Below are positions 16,156 to 25,014 of a stretch of DNA of 64,000 bases, in pieces. Position 1 is the stretch's first letter; every line of letters begins with the position of its first letter. The notes below the pieces were generated by a model. It was not told the DNA's origin, did no database searches, and worked only from the letters and a program-made list of their open reading frames with translations. Origin of the DNA: Bacteriovorax sp. MedPE-SWde (GTDB taxonomy: Bacteria; Bdellovibrionota; Bacteriovoracia; Bacteriovoracales; Bacteriovoracaceae); the NCBI GenBank assembly GCA_001874305.1, contig MPCU01000008.1, forward strand, positions 155,274-219,273, given 5' to 3'. The translations under genes and the position numbers were made by a program.

Positions 16156-17841
16156 TTAATCGAATTTTGGAATGATTTCGATCGCCCCAGTAGGACAAGT
16201 TCTTACACACTCCATATCCATTGAACATCTTCCAACGTTATCAGCATTTAGATGTGTCATTTTAGTTTTTGGATCAGATTGCCAAATGTCATGTGGGCAA
16301 ATTGAAACACAGTTTTGGCAAGTCGCACATACACTGTGGTCTAAGTGAATAGACTTCTTCTCGTCTGTAGCATCTTCAATAACTTCTGAAGAACCTAAAA
16401 CCTTCGGTGAGTCTTTTATAATATCTACTTTAACTGAGTTCGAATTACCTTTTGAAAAGAATTTCCCATCTCCCCTAGTAAGAACAATTTTGTCTCCATT
16501 ATAGAGCTTCATTCTACTCTTAGCTTCATCAATTACAGCTCTTTGATATCCAGGCGTATCTTCAGGATACTCATTAACTATAAATGGATAAACACCCCAA
16601 AAAAGACATACTCTTCTTGCGGCCCTTAAAGATGATGTAACAGCAGCAACAGGAGTCTGAGGTCTAAACATTGAAACCTTTAAACAAGAATTTCCACCTT
16701 CAGTTAAAGCGAGAATTCTCTTAGCATCAACTTTTTCTGCAACCATTGATGATGCCACCATAAGAGCAGAGTTAACTGAAGAAAGATCCTGATGTCTTAG
16801 CAGTGGTCTCTCTTTTGGCTTTTTCTCGGCCTCAAAAATAATATCATTCATCATTTGAACTGACTCTACCGGATACATTCCAGAGGCCGACTCTCCTGAT
16901 AACATAACTGCGTCCGTTCCATCCCAAATTGCATTGGCAACATCACTCGCCTCAGCTCTAGTTGGTGTTGGAGCATCAGTCATACTCTCAAGCATTTGAG
17001 TTGCAGTAATAACAGGAATCATCCTCTCATTACATCTCTCAATCATATCTTTTTGAATAGAAGGAACAAGGTGGTTTCCAACTTCAACACCCATATCTCC
17101 TCGGGCAACCATAATAACATCTGTTACATCGAGAATTTCTTCTAAATTATCTACTGCTTGTGGTTTTTCTATTTTTGAGATAATCGGAATATTGGCCTTA
17201 AGCCTATGAAGTAAAGATTTTACTTCCATGATATCTTCTTTTCTTCTAACAAAAGAAAGTGCGACGTAATCAATATCGTGTTTAAGAGCAAACATAAGGT
17301 CTTCACGATCTTTTTCAGTAAACGCTGGAGCAGAAACATCACAGTCAGGAAGGTTAATACCTTTATTAGACTTAAGCTCTCCACCAACACTAACTTCAAT
17401 CTTATATACGTCTCTATCTCTTTCTACAGCTTTCGCAATTAGTTTTCCGTCATCAAATAATATTCTCGCTCCATCATGACAGTCATCAACAAGCTTGTCG
17501 TAGATAGTTGGGATGTAGCAATCTTTATATTCGGGATAGTCTTTAGCGTGTTTAGACTGACCAATAACCCAAGTTGAACCATTTTCAAGTTTTAATCCAT
17601 CAGGGAGTTTATCAGTTCTAATTTTTGGACCTTGAAGGTCGATCAAAATAGCAATTTCTCTATTAGTATTCTTTGAGGCCTGTCTAATATTAGCGATGAG
17701 TTTTGCATGTCCCTCATGAGTACCGTGACTCATATTTACTCTAGCGACATTTAGTCCCGCGTGAATTAGTTTCTCTATCATTTCAACAGTATTTGATGCT
17801 GGACCAAGGGTACCAACAATCTTTGCTCTTCTGACTTTCAT
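16156..17841 (-). CDS. pyk: Pyruvate kinase with a C-terminal ferredoxin domain
   Basis: I start it at the ATG at 17841 (561 residues) because GGAG lies 4 nt upstream and the product then begins MKVRRAKIVGTLGPAS, as pyruvate kinases do. Residues 1-~350 are the barrel (N-M-S-H-G, R-G-D-M-G-V-E-V, T-A-T-Q-M-L-E-S-M) and ~350-480 the alpha/beta C domain. The last ~60 residues form a two-cluster ferredoxin: C-x2-C-x2-C-x3-C-P, then C-S-M-D-M-E-C-V-R-T-C-P, where Asp replaces the second Cys (C-x2-D-x2-C). That Asp substitution is known from Pyrococcus furiosus ferredoxin. The kinase makes pyruvate and ATP from phosphoenolpyruvate; the ferredoxin suggests a redox link or sensor and is unusual in this family. 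Confidence 0.95.
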   Translation of the reverse strand: MKVRRAKIVGTLGPASNTVEMIEKLIHAGLNVARVNMSHGTHEGHAKLIANIRQASKNTNREIAILIDLQGPKIRTDKLPDGLKLENGSTWVIGQSKHAKDYPEYKDCYIPTIYDKLVDDCHDGARILFDDGKLIAKAVERDRDVYKIEVSVGGELKSNKGINLPDCDVSAPAFTEKDREDLMFALKHDIDYVALSFVRRKEDIMEVKSLLHRLKANIPIISKIEKPQAVDNLEEILDVTDVIMVARGDMGVEVGNHLVPSIQKDMIERCNERMIPVITATQMLESMTDAPTPTRAEASDVANAIWDGTDAVMLSGESASGMYPVESVQMMNDIIFEAEKKPKERPLLRHQDLSSVNSALMVASSMVAEKVDAKRILALTEGGNSCLKVSMFRPQTPVAAVTSSLRAARRVCLFWGVYPFIVNEYPEDTPGYQRAVIDEAKSRMKLYNGDKIVLTRGDGKFFSKGNSNSVKVDIIKDSPKVLGSSEVIEDATDEKKSIHLDHSVCATCQNCVSICPHDIWQSDPKTKMTHLNADNVGRCSMDMECVRTCPTGAIEIIPKFD

Positions 17842-17885
17842 AATGCTCCAAAAATTTTCTAATTTGCTTATATATTTTAGCATGC

Positions 17886-17920
17886 AAAAAAAAAGGCTTC
17901 TACAAAATTGTGAAGCCTTT
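17886..17920 (-). terminator. Rho-independent terminator after the coiled-coil gene
   Basis: On the minus strand AAAGGCTTC pairs with GAAGCCTTT and is followed by nine T. It sits between the stop of the coiled-coil gene and the pyk start, so pyk has its own promoter downstream of it. Confidence 0.92.
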
Positions 17921-17952
17921 CTTATTATGTTTTATCAATCTTATACTTTCTA

Positions 17953-19899
17953 TTAGCTGGTCTTGCGATTCTTATATGATTCAGCCTTTTCTTCTAGTGC
18001 TTTTGAATTGGCCATTCTTAGTTCTTCGATTTTATCTTGAAACTGTTGCTGCATAGTGGCCTTTTCTAATTCATTTTGCTGATAGAGCTTAGAATAATCT
18101 GACTGCATCTCAGTTATCTTCGTTTTAAACTTTCTAGAACCATCTTCACGCTCTCTAGTTAGTAACTCTTCATAGTGCTCAACTGTCTGTTCAAGCTGCT
18201 TATCAGCTGTATCTTTTGCACGTGATAGTCGTTTATCATATCCTGTTTTGATTTGAACTTTTTCAAATTCATTCTCTCTATCCTTAGCATTTAATTGACG
18301 CCTAACAGAGAGCTTGTTCGCAGTGTTTTGCTCAGAGTGCATCTCTTTCATCTTTTCTAGCTCTTTATGAGATTTCTTTTCTAAACGTGCCAGCTTTTCT
18401 TCGTATTGCCCAATAATCTTTTCTTGATTCTTCACTAGCTGATCATTTCTCTCAAGAAGACTCTTCTCTTTCTGTGCCATAGTTCTTTTGAGCTCAAACT
18501 TAGTTTCTTCAATTTCGTTATGGTGTTGTTTACGTGTTTGTTCTATGAACTTAGTCTTCTCTGTTGCATGTTCATTTTGAAGTTGAGATAGAGCTTCTCT
18601 ATTTTTTTCACTTAAAGAGTTAACAGTATCGCCAAAGGCCTGTCTCTGAGAAGTAAGTAGTTTCTTACTATACTGACTATCTTTAATTGATTGAGCTTCC
18701 GCACGCATTTCAGTGTTATTTAACTCTTTCTTAAATTGCCCAATAGCAAGATCAGACTTATCTCTCGTCTTCACTAGTTCATTATTTCTAAAGTCTCTAA
18801 ACTCTTTATCCTTAACATCAAGATCTTTTTGAGCTTTAAACTTTTGATTTTTCATATCATTAGAAAAGCTTGTCGCCATTCTTTCTTTATCAATTTGTTG
18901 ATTAAAGTTATTGTCTTCAACCTTTTCATAAATTGATTTAATTCTGTCCTCATAAGATGCAACGGTACGATCTAGTTTCTTTTCTACCAAATCGTTTCTA
19001 TCACCACCTTTGAGTTTTTCATTCATCTCTCTCTTAGACTGGTAGAGACTATCAGCAAATTGCTTCTCTAAGTTTTTCTGTCTAAGATCATTCTCTTTTA
19101 CTTCGTGCTTTCTCTTACGTTGATTTCTATTAGAGACTTCATTTGTAAGGTTTCTGAAGTTCTCTTGTAAGTCATCTTGCTCACTATTTTTTACTTTTCT
19201 TAACTCTTTTGCAGAGAGATTATGGTGATCTTTAATTTGTGAAATAGATGTGTCATGAGTATCACGAAGGTTTTGAATATTTTTTTGACCTTCATCAATC
19301 ATCTTGGTTTTAGAGATATTGGCCTCTTTAATCAGCCCTCTTTTTTCAACTTCGTTATCTGTTATTATTCTTCTTTTTTCTTTATTTGATTCATTCTGAT
19401 TAGTCCTTAGACTATTGCTGGCCCTATATGAAACTCCATCCAAATCTTCTTGAAATTGATCATTCAAACGATTTACTTGTTTATCATATCTATCTTTTGT
19501 CGTTTTTAATCGATGGTCGTTGTATGCATTAGATTCCTCTTCTCTTACACGGTACGTATCAGAGAGCTCACCTAGCCTTTGATCAAAGGTATCTTTAATT
19601 CTGTTTCTATCTTCATTAAAAGAGAACTTCTCTCTTTCCATATTTTTTTGATAAGCAGAAGTTCTATCTTCAATTGTTTCTTTCGTCTTAGCAGAGTATT
19701 CGTTTATGTAATCGGCCTGCTGGTTTTCAAGCTTTTGTTTTGATTTCGAGTAATTATCAGATTGCTTAGTCTGCTTGGCTTCGTGAAGCTTCTCAAGTCT
19801 ATCGACATCCCTATTATAAGTATCTCTTAACTCTACTGTTGAGTCGTTATACTTACCCCTCGCTTGGGCCAATCTTGTACTGTAATCATTTATTTCCAT
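17953..19899 (-). CDS. Long coiled-coil protein, function unknown
   Basis: 648 residues made almost wholly of charged heptad sequence rich in Lys, Glu, Asp, Gln and Arg, with no signal peptide, no membrane segment and almost no Cys or Pro. It starts M-E-I-N-D-Y-S-T-R-L-A-Q-A-R-G-K-Y-N-D and repeats patterns such as D-R-x-x-x-x-D-x-x-x-Q-L. A continuous coiled coil across nearly the whole length is expected, so a cytoplasmic filament or scaffold is likely. No family is recognised. It lies between two terminators and is therefore a single-gene unit. Confidence 0.75.
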   Translation of the reverse strand: MEINDYSTRLAQARGKYNDSTVELRDTYNRDVDRLEKLHEAKQTKQSDNYSKSKQKLENQQADYINEYSAKTKETIEDRTSAYQKNMEREKFSFNEDRNRIKDTFDQRLGELSDTYRVREEESNAYNDHRLKTTKDRYDKQVNRLNDQFQEDLDGVSYRASNSLRTNQNESNKEKRRIITDNEVEKRGLIKEANISKTKMIDEGQKNIQNLRDTHDTSISQIKDHHNLSAKELRKVKNSEQDDLQENFRNLTNEVSNRNQRKRKHEVKENDLRQKNLEKQFADSLYQSKREMNEKLKGGDRNDLVEKKLDRTVASYEDRIKSIYEKVEDNNFNQQIDKERMATSFSNDMKNQKFKAQKDLDVKDKEFRDFRNNELVKTRDKSDLAIGQFKKELNNTEMRAEAQSIKDSQYSKKLLTSQRQAFGDTVNSLSEKNREALSQLQNEHATEKTKFIEQTRKQHHNEIEETKFELKRTMAQKEKSLLERNDQLVKNQEKIIGQYEEKLARLEKKSHKELEKMKEMHSEQNTANKLSVRRQLNAKDRENEFEKVQIKTGYDKRLSRAKDTADKQLEQTVEHYEELLTREREDGSRKFKTKITEMQSDYSKLYQQNELEKATMQQQFQDKIEELRMANSKALEEKAESYKNRKTS

Positions 19900-19954
19900 A
19901 ATACCTTACCTTGGGCAGACGCTTCCCTAGCTTATATTTTATCAATTTCATGGA

Positions 19955-19987
19955 AAATAAAAAGGCCGGGAAGATATTCCCGGCCTT
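19955..19987 (-). terminator. Rho-independent terminator after the Dsb-like lipoprotein gene
   Basis: An 11-bp perfect stem (AAGGCCGGGAA, 19962-19972, with TTCCCGGCCTT, 19977-19987) and a 4-nt loop, followed on the minus strand by TTTTTATTTT. It ends the long minus-strand unit that includes the exporter and Dsb-like genes. Confidence 0.93.
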
Positions 19988-20020
19988 GTGTCAATCATAC
20001 TTACAAATACTTGATTTCTT

Positions 20021-21067
20021 TTATTTTGCTAGCGCTTCGTCAATGATTTCAGAAAAAACTGATAGTGGCTGTGCCCCATTAATCATCTGACCATTTACGA
20101 AGAAAGTAGGAGTTGATTTTACTCCAGTATTCTTACCTTCTTCCATAGTTTCTTTTACCTTAGCTGCATGCTTAGAAGACGAAAGACAAGTCTCAAACTT
20201 CTTCATATCTAGCCCAATAGTCTTCGCTTTTGCCTTAAGACCATCAACTTTTAACTTATCTTGCTCAGCAAACATAATGTCATGCATCTTCCAGAATTTC
20301 TTTTGACCCTGATCATTCGCGCAAAGTGCTGCCTCAGCTGCTTTAAATGCGTCAGTGTGAAAAGGTAGTGGAAAGTTCTTAAATACTACTTTTACTTTCT
20401 TTCCATACTTCTTTTTGATTTGTCCTACAATCTCTGCTGCTTTTGAACAGTATGGACACTGAAAGTCAGAAAACTCTACTACTGTTACTTTTGCATCAGC
20501 AGCACCGTAAAAAGGAGCGTCTCCAACTTTAACATTGAATACTGGTCTCTTTGGTTTTGGCATATATACTTCAACTGGAGACTTTGCCATTTGCTCACCT
20601 AGCCATGATTCGATTGCTTCTCTCTTCTTAGAGTCTGCAAGAAACATTTTGATTCTCTTCTTTAGCTCATCATTAAGTTGAGGAATCTTTCTTTCTTTAG
20701 CAAATGCCATGATATCTTTTTCAGAAACTTTTACTTTAGTAGCAATAAACTTCTCTAAGAACTGATCATTAGTAAGAGCTTTCTTTGATGGATGTGCATC
20801 AATATATCTTTGAAGTAAAATAGACTTTAACTTCGCCATTTTTAGTTCAAAAACTTTCTTTTCTGCTTCATAGATCTCGCTTTCAATACCCTTAAAAACA
20901 TCACCTTCAGTTAGGATTGTACCGTTAACTTTAGCTACAGCTTCTTTAGAAGGTGCCTTTTTAAAAATAAACGAAGGCTTTGAGTCAACCTTATTTGAAC
21001 AAGCGATAAGTACCATCGCTAAAGCAGTAGCAGATGTAAGTACTACAGCTCTTCTTGAAATTTTCAT
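20021..21067 (-). CDS. DsbA-family thioredoxin-fold lipoprotein with SurA-like N-terminal region
   Basis: 348 residues. A lipobox (M-V-L-I-A-C, Cys about residue 23) anchors it to a membrane facing the periplasm. Residues ~40-170 (A-K-V-N-G-T-I-L-T-E-G-D-V) look like the helical SurA/PrsA N-terminal fold. Residues ~180-345 are a DsbA/Thioredoxin_4 domain with the redox motif F-Q-C-P-Y-C-S and the cis-Pro loop K-S-T-P-T-F-F-V-N-G. It should make, break or isomerise disulfides. It lies 48 bp after the ABC exporter gene on the same strand and could be read through from it, which would place a thiol oxidoreductase with the radical SAM locus. GGAG lies upstream of its ATG. Confidence 0.88.
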   Translation of the reverse strand: MKISRRAVVLTSATALAMVLIACSNKVDSKPSFIFKKAPSKEAVAKVNGTILTEGDVFKGIESEIYEAEKKVFELKMAKLKSILLQRYIDAHPSKKALTNDQFLEKFIATKVKVSEKDIMAFAKERKIPQLNDELKKRIKMFLADSKKREAIESWLGEQMAKSPVEVYMPKPKRPVFNVKVGDAPFYGAADAKVTVVEFSDFQCPYCSKAAEIVGQIKKKYGKKVKVVFKNFPLPFHTDAFKAAEAALCANDQGQKKFWKMHDIMFAEQDKLKVDGLKAKAKTIGLDMKKFETCLSSSKHAAKVKETMEEGKNTGVKSTPTFFVNGQMINGAQPLSVFSEIIDEALAK

Positions 21068-21115
21068 ATTTTCACTCCTTGAATTATTTAACTTGATAAG
21101 AATAATGTATTTTTA

Positions 21116-22879
21116 TCAATTATGCGACAATTGTTGCAAAAATTCGTTATACATGTCCGACTCTTTAACTAGCCTATCGTGCTTTCCTTGCGCGATAAGT
21201 TGACCATCCTTCATAACTAGAATTTGATCTGAATCTACAATAGTCTCGATTCTGTGAGCAACGATAAAAGTCAGTGCATTTTCTTGAACGATTAAAACCA
21301 TCTGCCTTAGAGCAAATTCTAAATTAGAATCTAGTGATGATGAAATCTCATCAAACAGAACGATTGGCTTTTTCAAATAGCATGCTCGAATAGCAGCAAT
21401 TAACTGCTTTTGACCAAGCGATAGTTCATTCTGCTTAATTATGGTCTCAGGACCTATTCCCCACTGATCAATATATGCAATTTTCTCTCTTACCCATTCC
21501 CAGAACTCAGGAAAGTCACTAGTATCCATTTTACCAAGAGTAATATTGAAGAAGATAGACTCTGAGAAAATATGAGAGTCTTGTGAAACAATTCCTATTA
21601 GCTCTCGATAGTCATTGAATTTCTCAGCGTTGTGAAAGTCAAAAACAAACTTCTTATTACCAACAGCACAAATATCAATCTCACCATCATCAGGAATAAT
21701 ATTGGCACAGAGGATATTGAGAAGAGTTGATTTTCCACTTCCAGACAAACCAACAATACCAATAAGGTCTCCCTTATTCCCTTCAAATTGAACATTCTTT
21801 AATTCAAATGGAGTATCATCGTCGCTCTTACGTGGATAACAAAAGCGATCTATCTTTACTATTATCTTTTCAACTTCTAATGACATTGGCACTTTATTAA
21901 GATCAGTACTTCTCTCACCTTCAAGATCACCAAGAAATTCGTTGATCCTTTGAACACCTGATGCTGCTCTTTGAATATTAGCAACTTTTGATGAAACATC
22001 TTTAATTGGACCAATAGATCTTTGAATTAAATCTACAAAAGCAAAAATCAACCCGACTTGTACCATCTCAGCATGTGGAATAATAAATACAGCAAATGCT
22101 AAAAATATTGGATAAAGAGATTCTGCTAATGAGTAGTAAGAAGCATCCCAAATATTAGAAAGTAGAATTTTATCTAAGAAGTTTTCAAATACTACCAATG
22201 ATCTCTTAGAAGCATAGTTGCCATTCTTAATATAATAAGACTCTCTAACTCCACCAATAACATCGGCAATTGTTTTATATAGTTCACCTCTGGCCTTTCT
22301 TACTTTAAGAAAGATTTCTCTCATGTACTTAGAACTCCAAACAAGAAGTAGACATGCACCGATTTGAACAATACCAAGTGATACACCTGCAAACTTATTA
22401 AGAGTTATAAAACTAATTAATGAAGAGAGAACAAAGAAGATATCTATAATGATTCCAAATGTTCCAGATGTCACAAGCTCACGTAGAGACTCAGTATCAG
22501 TCATAATCCTTGCGAGGACTTCCCCTTGAGGATAACGATCAGTTCTATTTTCTTTTGATGTTTGAAGCTCATATGAAAGTAGCCACTTTTCATAACAATA
22601 AGAGCGTACAAACTGAACTAGCCCAACCACATACTTATTAATAATGATGTTGTAACCAGCACGGTTTACAAAAGTTAACGTGAAGATAACAGCTAAGTAC
22701 TTAAGCGTTTCTAAGAAAACGACTTTATCTTCATATGATGAAGTAAGCTTTGCCATTAGTTGAGGTAAACTTGCTCCTAGTAGTGACGAAAGTACTAAGC
22801 ATATAAACATCATGGCGAAGAATTTATAAGAACCCTTATAGAGAATAAATCTAGATAAGTTGCTTTTTGAAGTGTTCAT
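21116..22879 (-). CDS. ABC exporter half-transporter with catalytic ATPase site
   Basis: I start it at the ATG at 22879 (587 residues), 10 nt after GGAG; a GTG nine bases earlier is too close to that site. Six membrane segments (residues ~15-300) precede a nucleotide-binding domain with Walker A G-L-S-G-S-G-K-S-T-L, Walker B I-V-L-F-D-E (catalytic Glu present) and H-loop A-H-R-I. The signature is L-S-L-G-Q rather than L-S-G-G-Q. It overlaps the other half-transporter by 29 bp, so the two form a heterodimer. It has no C39 peptidase domain. It probably exports the product of the neighbouring radical SAM genes; that is inferred from position. Confidence 0.92.
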   Translation of the reverse strand: MNTSKSNLSRFILYKGSYKFFAMMFICLVLSSLLGASLPQLMAKLTSSYEDKVVFLETLKYLAVIFTLTFVNRAGYNIIINKYVVGLVQFVRSYCYEKWLLSYELQTSKENRTDRYPQGEVLARIMTDTESLRELVTSGTFGIIIDIFFVLSSLISFITLNKFAGVSLGIVQIGACLLLVWSSKYMREIFLKVRKARGELYKTIADVIGGVRESYYIKNGNYASKRSLVVFENFLDKILLSNIWDASYYSLAESLYPIFLAFAVFIIPHAEMVQVGLIFAFVDLIQRSIGPIKDVSSKVANIQRAASGVQRINEFLGDLEGERSTDLNKVPMSLEVEKIIVKIDRFCYPRKSDDDTPFELKNVQFEGNKGDLIGIVGLSGSGKSTLLNILCANIIPDDGEIDICAVGNKKFVFDFHNAEKFNDYRELIGIVSQDSHIFSESIFFNITLGKMDTSDFPEFWEWVREKIAYIDQWGIGPETIIKQNELSLGQKQLIAAIRACYLKKPIVLFDEISSSLDSNLEFALRQMVLIVQENALTFIVAHRIETIVDSDQILVMKDGQLIAQGKHDRLVKESDMYNEFLQQLSHN

Positions 22880-24509
22880 AAACAGCACTCTCCTTATCTA
22901 ATTTAGAAACATCTAAAGTCTCAACGAGTCCTTTAGTTTTTTCTATAAGTGTTACAGCATCGCTCAGAAGAACCGTTGTATAACGGTGCCCTGAAATTAT
23001 TAATGTCTTATCTTTAAGTAAATTCAGCTCACTTAACTTATCGAGTATTTGCTTTTCTAAAACAACGTCAACTGAGGAGAATGGATCATCCCATAGAATG
23101 ACCTCTGCATCAGTTAGTAAACTTTTAACAAGTGAAACACGTTTGGCCTGTCCACCAGAAAGGCGTTTGCCATCTTCACCTACAACAAGTCCAAACAAAG
23201 ACTCTCTAGTAGATGCAAGGTAATCAAGCCCAAAAACATTTAATAGCTCATAAGCAAGATCAAGTTTCTTCTCATCTAACTCATTTCCAAGCTTAAGGTT
23301 TTCTAAGATAGATCCGTTATAAAGATATGGGTCTTGAGCTACAAAGGAGATATTCTTTCCTTGATTCTGTAGAATTTGAGCAATCTTTAAAATCATCTCA
23401 GTCTTACCATGTCCCGTCTCTCCAACGAGAATAGACATTTTATTTTTTTCAAAAGTTAAATCAAAATCATGATCCCAATATGGAAATGAGAAGTTCATTG
23501 AACTATCTGTTTGTGAAAATGACTTGTCTCTTTTTAAAATCTCTTCCATTTCTGATTCAGTTCTAAGGTCTTTAACTAATTCTCCAACTCTCGACCATGC
23601 TCCTGCCGAGCGAGTGAAGACAACCCCAATCCATGAAAGAAACATTATTGGCTCTAAGAATAGAAATACAAAACCAGAAAATAAAATTAAAGATGTTGCA
23701 CCAAGGTCTTGTTGAAAAATTATATGTGCACCCCAAATTAAAGAAAGCCCTACCCCTGTTGGGACTAAAGGTATAGAGATTGCAACTCTCTGCCCGGCCT
23801 TATAGAAGTTTATTAGTTCCTTCATTGAGTGTGACTTAAATAATTTAATGAAAGCACTTTCAGAGTGAAAGTTCTTAATTGTTCTCTTTCCAAGGTAACT
23901 TTCTATAATAAAGTTTTGTACTTCCCCCTGAAGATCTTGTGTGAGTCGATAGAACTTCTTATTCTTTGAAACAATTATAGTAAAAATTATAAATGCTACA
24001 AAGACTGGAGTTAGTGCTATGAAGATCCCTTTATTAAAGCTCATAAGCTTAGGAACTAAAACAGATAGAGCTATAATGATATTGGCGACCTGTAAAAGTG
24101 CAAAACCAATTAAGGCCCTAACTTCCTCGAGGTCACTTCCTATAACCTGAAAGATCTGACCTTTAGAATGATCTTTATAACGATAAGGTGAAGCCTTTTC
24201 GAGTAGATCCACTATTTCAAAACGTAGAAACTTCTGAAGAACTCGAGCCGGGTAAAAGAAAAGTAAACGAGATGATGTTCTAAAAACAACTATCCCTACA
24301 GCAAGAAGAAATAACTTAGAAACTGGATAAGTAGCTCCTGTAGAAATTTTGTCTGCAAGATCCTTTGCTATGAAAGGAAGTTCACTTTGTATGTAATGAG
24401 TAAGGTAGAGGCAAATAAAGGCCCCTAGGTAAAAATACCAAAACTCAAAGAATTGTTTTACTAGTAGATTAACAAGGCCTAGATGTAGCCTTCTTTTGCT
24501 GGTTGTCAT
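22851..24509 (-). CDS. ABC exporter half-transporter with degenerate ATPase site
   Basis: 552 residues: six membrane segments (~20-300) and a nucleotide-binding domain with Walker A G-E-T-G-H-G-K-T-E and canonical signature L-S-G-G-Q. The residue after Walker B is Asp (V-I-L-W-D-D), not the catalytic Glu, so its own ATP site should hydrolyse poorly. Paired with its neighbour (Glu present, signature L-S-L-G-Q), this gives one consensus and one degenerate site, as in TmrAB or TM287/288. It begins 43 bp after the 153-residue unknown gene on the same strand. No peptidase domain is present. Confidence 0.92.
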   Translation of the reverse strand: MTTSKRRLHLGLVNLLVKQFFEFWYFYLGAFICLYLTHYIQSELPFIAKDLADKISTGATYPVSKLFLLAVGIVVFRTSSRLLFFYPARVLQKFLRFEIVDLLEKASPYRYKDHSKGQIFQVIGSDLEEVRALIGFALLQVANIIIALSVLVPKLMSFNKGIFIALTPVFVAFIIFTIIVSKNKKFYRLTQDLQGEVQNFIIESYLGKRTIKNFHSESAFIKLFKSHSMKELINFYKAGQRVAISIPLVPTGVGLSLIWGAHIIFQQDLGATSLILFSGFVFLFLEPIMFLSWIGVVFTRSAGAWSRVGELVKDLRTESEMEEILKRDKSFSQTDSSMNFSFPYWDHDFDLTFEKNKMSILVGETGHGKTEMILKIAQILQNQGKNISFVAQDPYLYNGSILENLKLGNELDEKKLDLAYELLNVFGLDYLASTRESLFGLVVGEDGKRLSGGQAKRVSLVKSLLTDAEVILWDDPFSSVDVVLEKQILDKLSELNLLKDKTLIISGHRYTTVLLSDAVTLIEKTKGLVETLDVSKLDKESAVYEHFKKQLI

Positions 24510-24552
24510 TCGAAAATATTACTAAAGTATGTATAAGAAGTCACATTTCATT

Positions 24553-25014
24553 TCAGCTATTAACAAGAAACTCGGCCTTAAAGTAACTCACCGTATCCTT
24601 CACCTGAGACAGCTTACTCTTTTCAAAATCCATGAGATCTTTGGTTTTTAACTGGTCCAATGCCAATTGATAGATTTTATTTATTTCAACACTCGTACCG
24701 AAGGGCGAAAAGAACTTGTCTGTCCCCATAAATAGGTCCTGATCAGAGAGTGCAGTCATAAAGTCCTCACTAAAGTACTTCTCTAGAAGTTTTGCATAGA
24801 CGATCGCCACGGAGTACGACTTTGCAGGGAAGATTATGTCTCCTCCCTCTAATAGAAAATACCCTACAACTGCATCAACAAGCTCACTTTCTCTAAGCTC
24901 TATAACGCGATGAGATATATCAGCAATGTAGTCAGAGATCTCACTTGTTTTGTGGTAAATCTCTTGGTTAATTTTATAGTCTTTCATGCCATTTAATAAG
25001 GTTATAGAAGCCAT
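24553..25014 (-). CDS. Unknown 153-residue protein in the radical SAM locus
   Basis: I start it at the ATG at 25014 because GAGAGGA lies 8 nt upstream; it then begins M-A-S-I-T-L-L-N-G and overlaps the preceding radical SAM gene by 41 bp. No signal peptide, membrane segment or Cys is present. The sequence is acidic and helical (E-I-S-D-Y-I-A-D-I, E-L-V-D-A-V-V-G-Y-F-L-L-E-G-G-D). No family is recognised. Its tight coupling between the radical SAM gene and the exporter genes suggests a job in substrate delivery or as a partner protein, but the sequence does not show which. Confidence 0.7.
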   Translation of the reverse strand: MASITLLNGMKDYKINQEIYHKTSEISDYIADISHRVIELRESELVDAVVGYFLLEGGDIIFPAKSYSVAIVYAKLLEKYFSEDFMTALSDQDLFMGTDKFFSPFGTSVEINKIYQLALDQLKTKDLMDFEKSKLSQVKDTVSYFKAEFLVNS

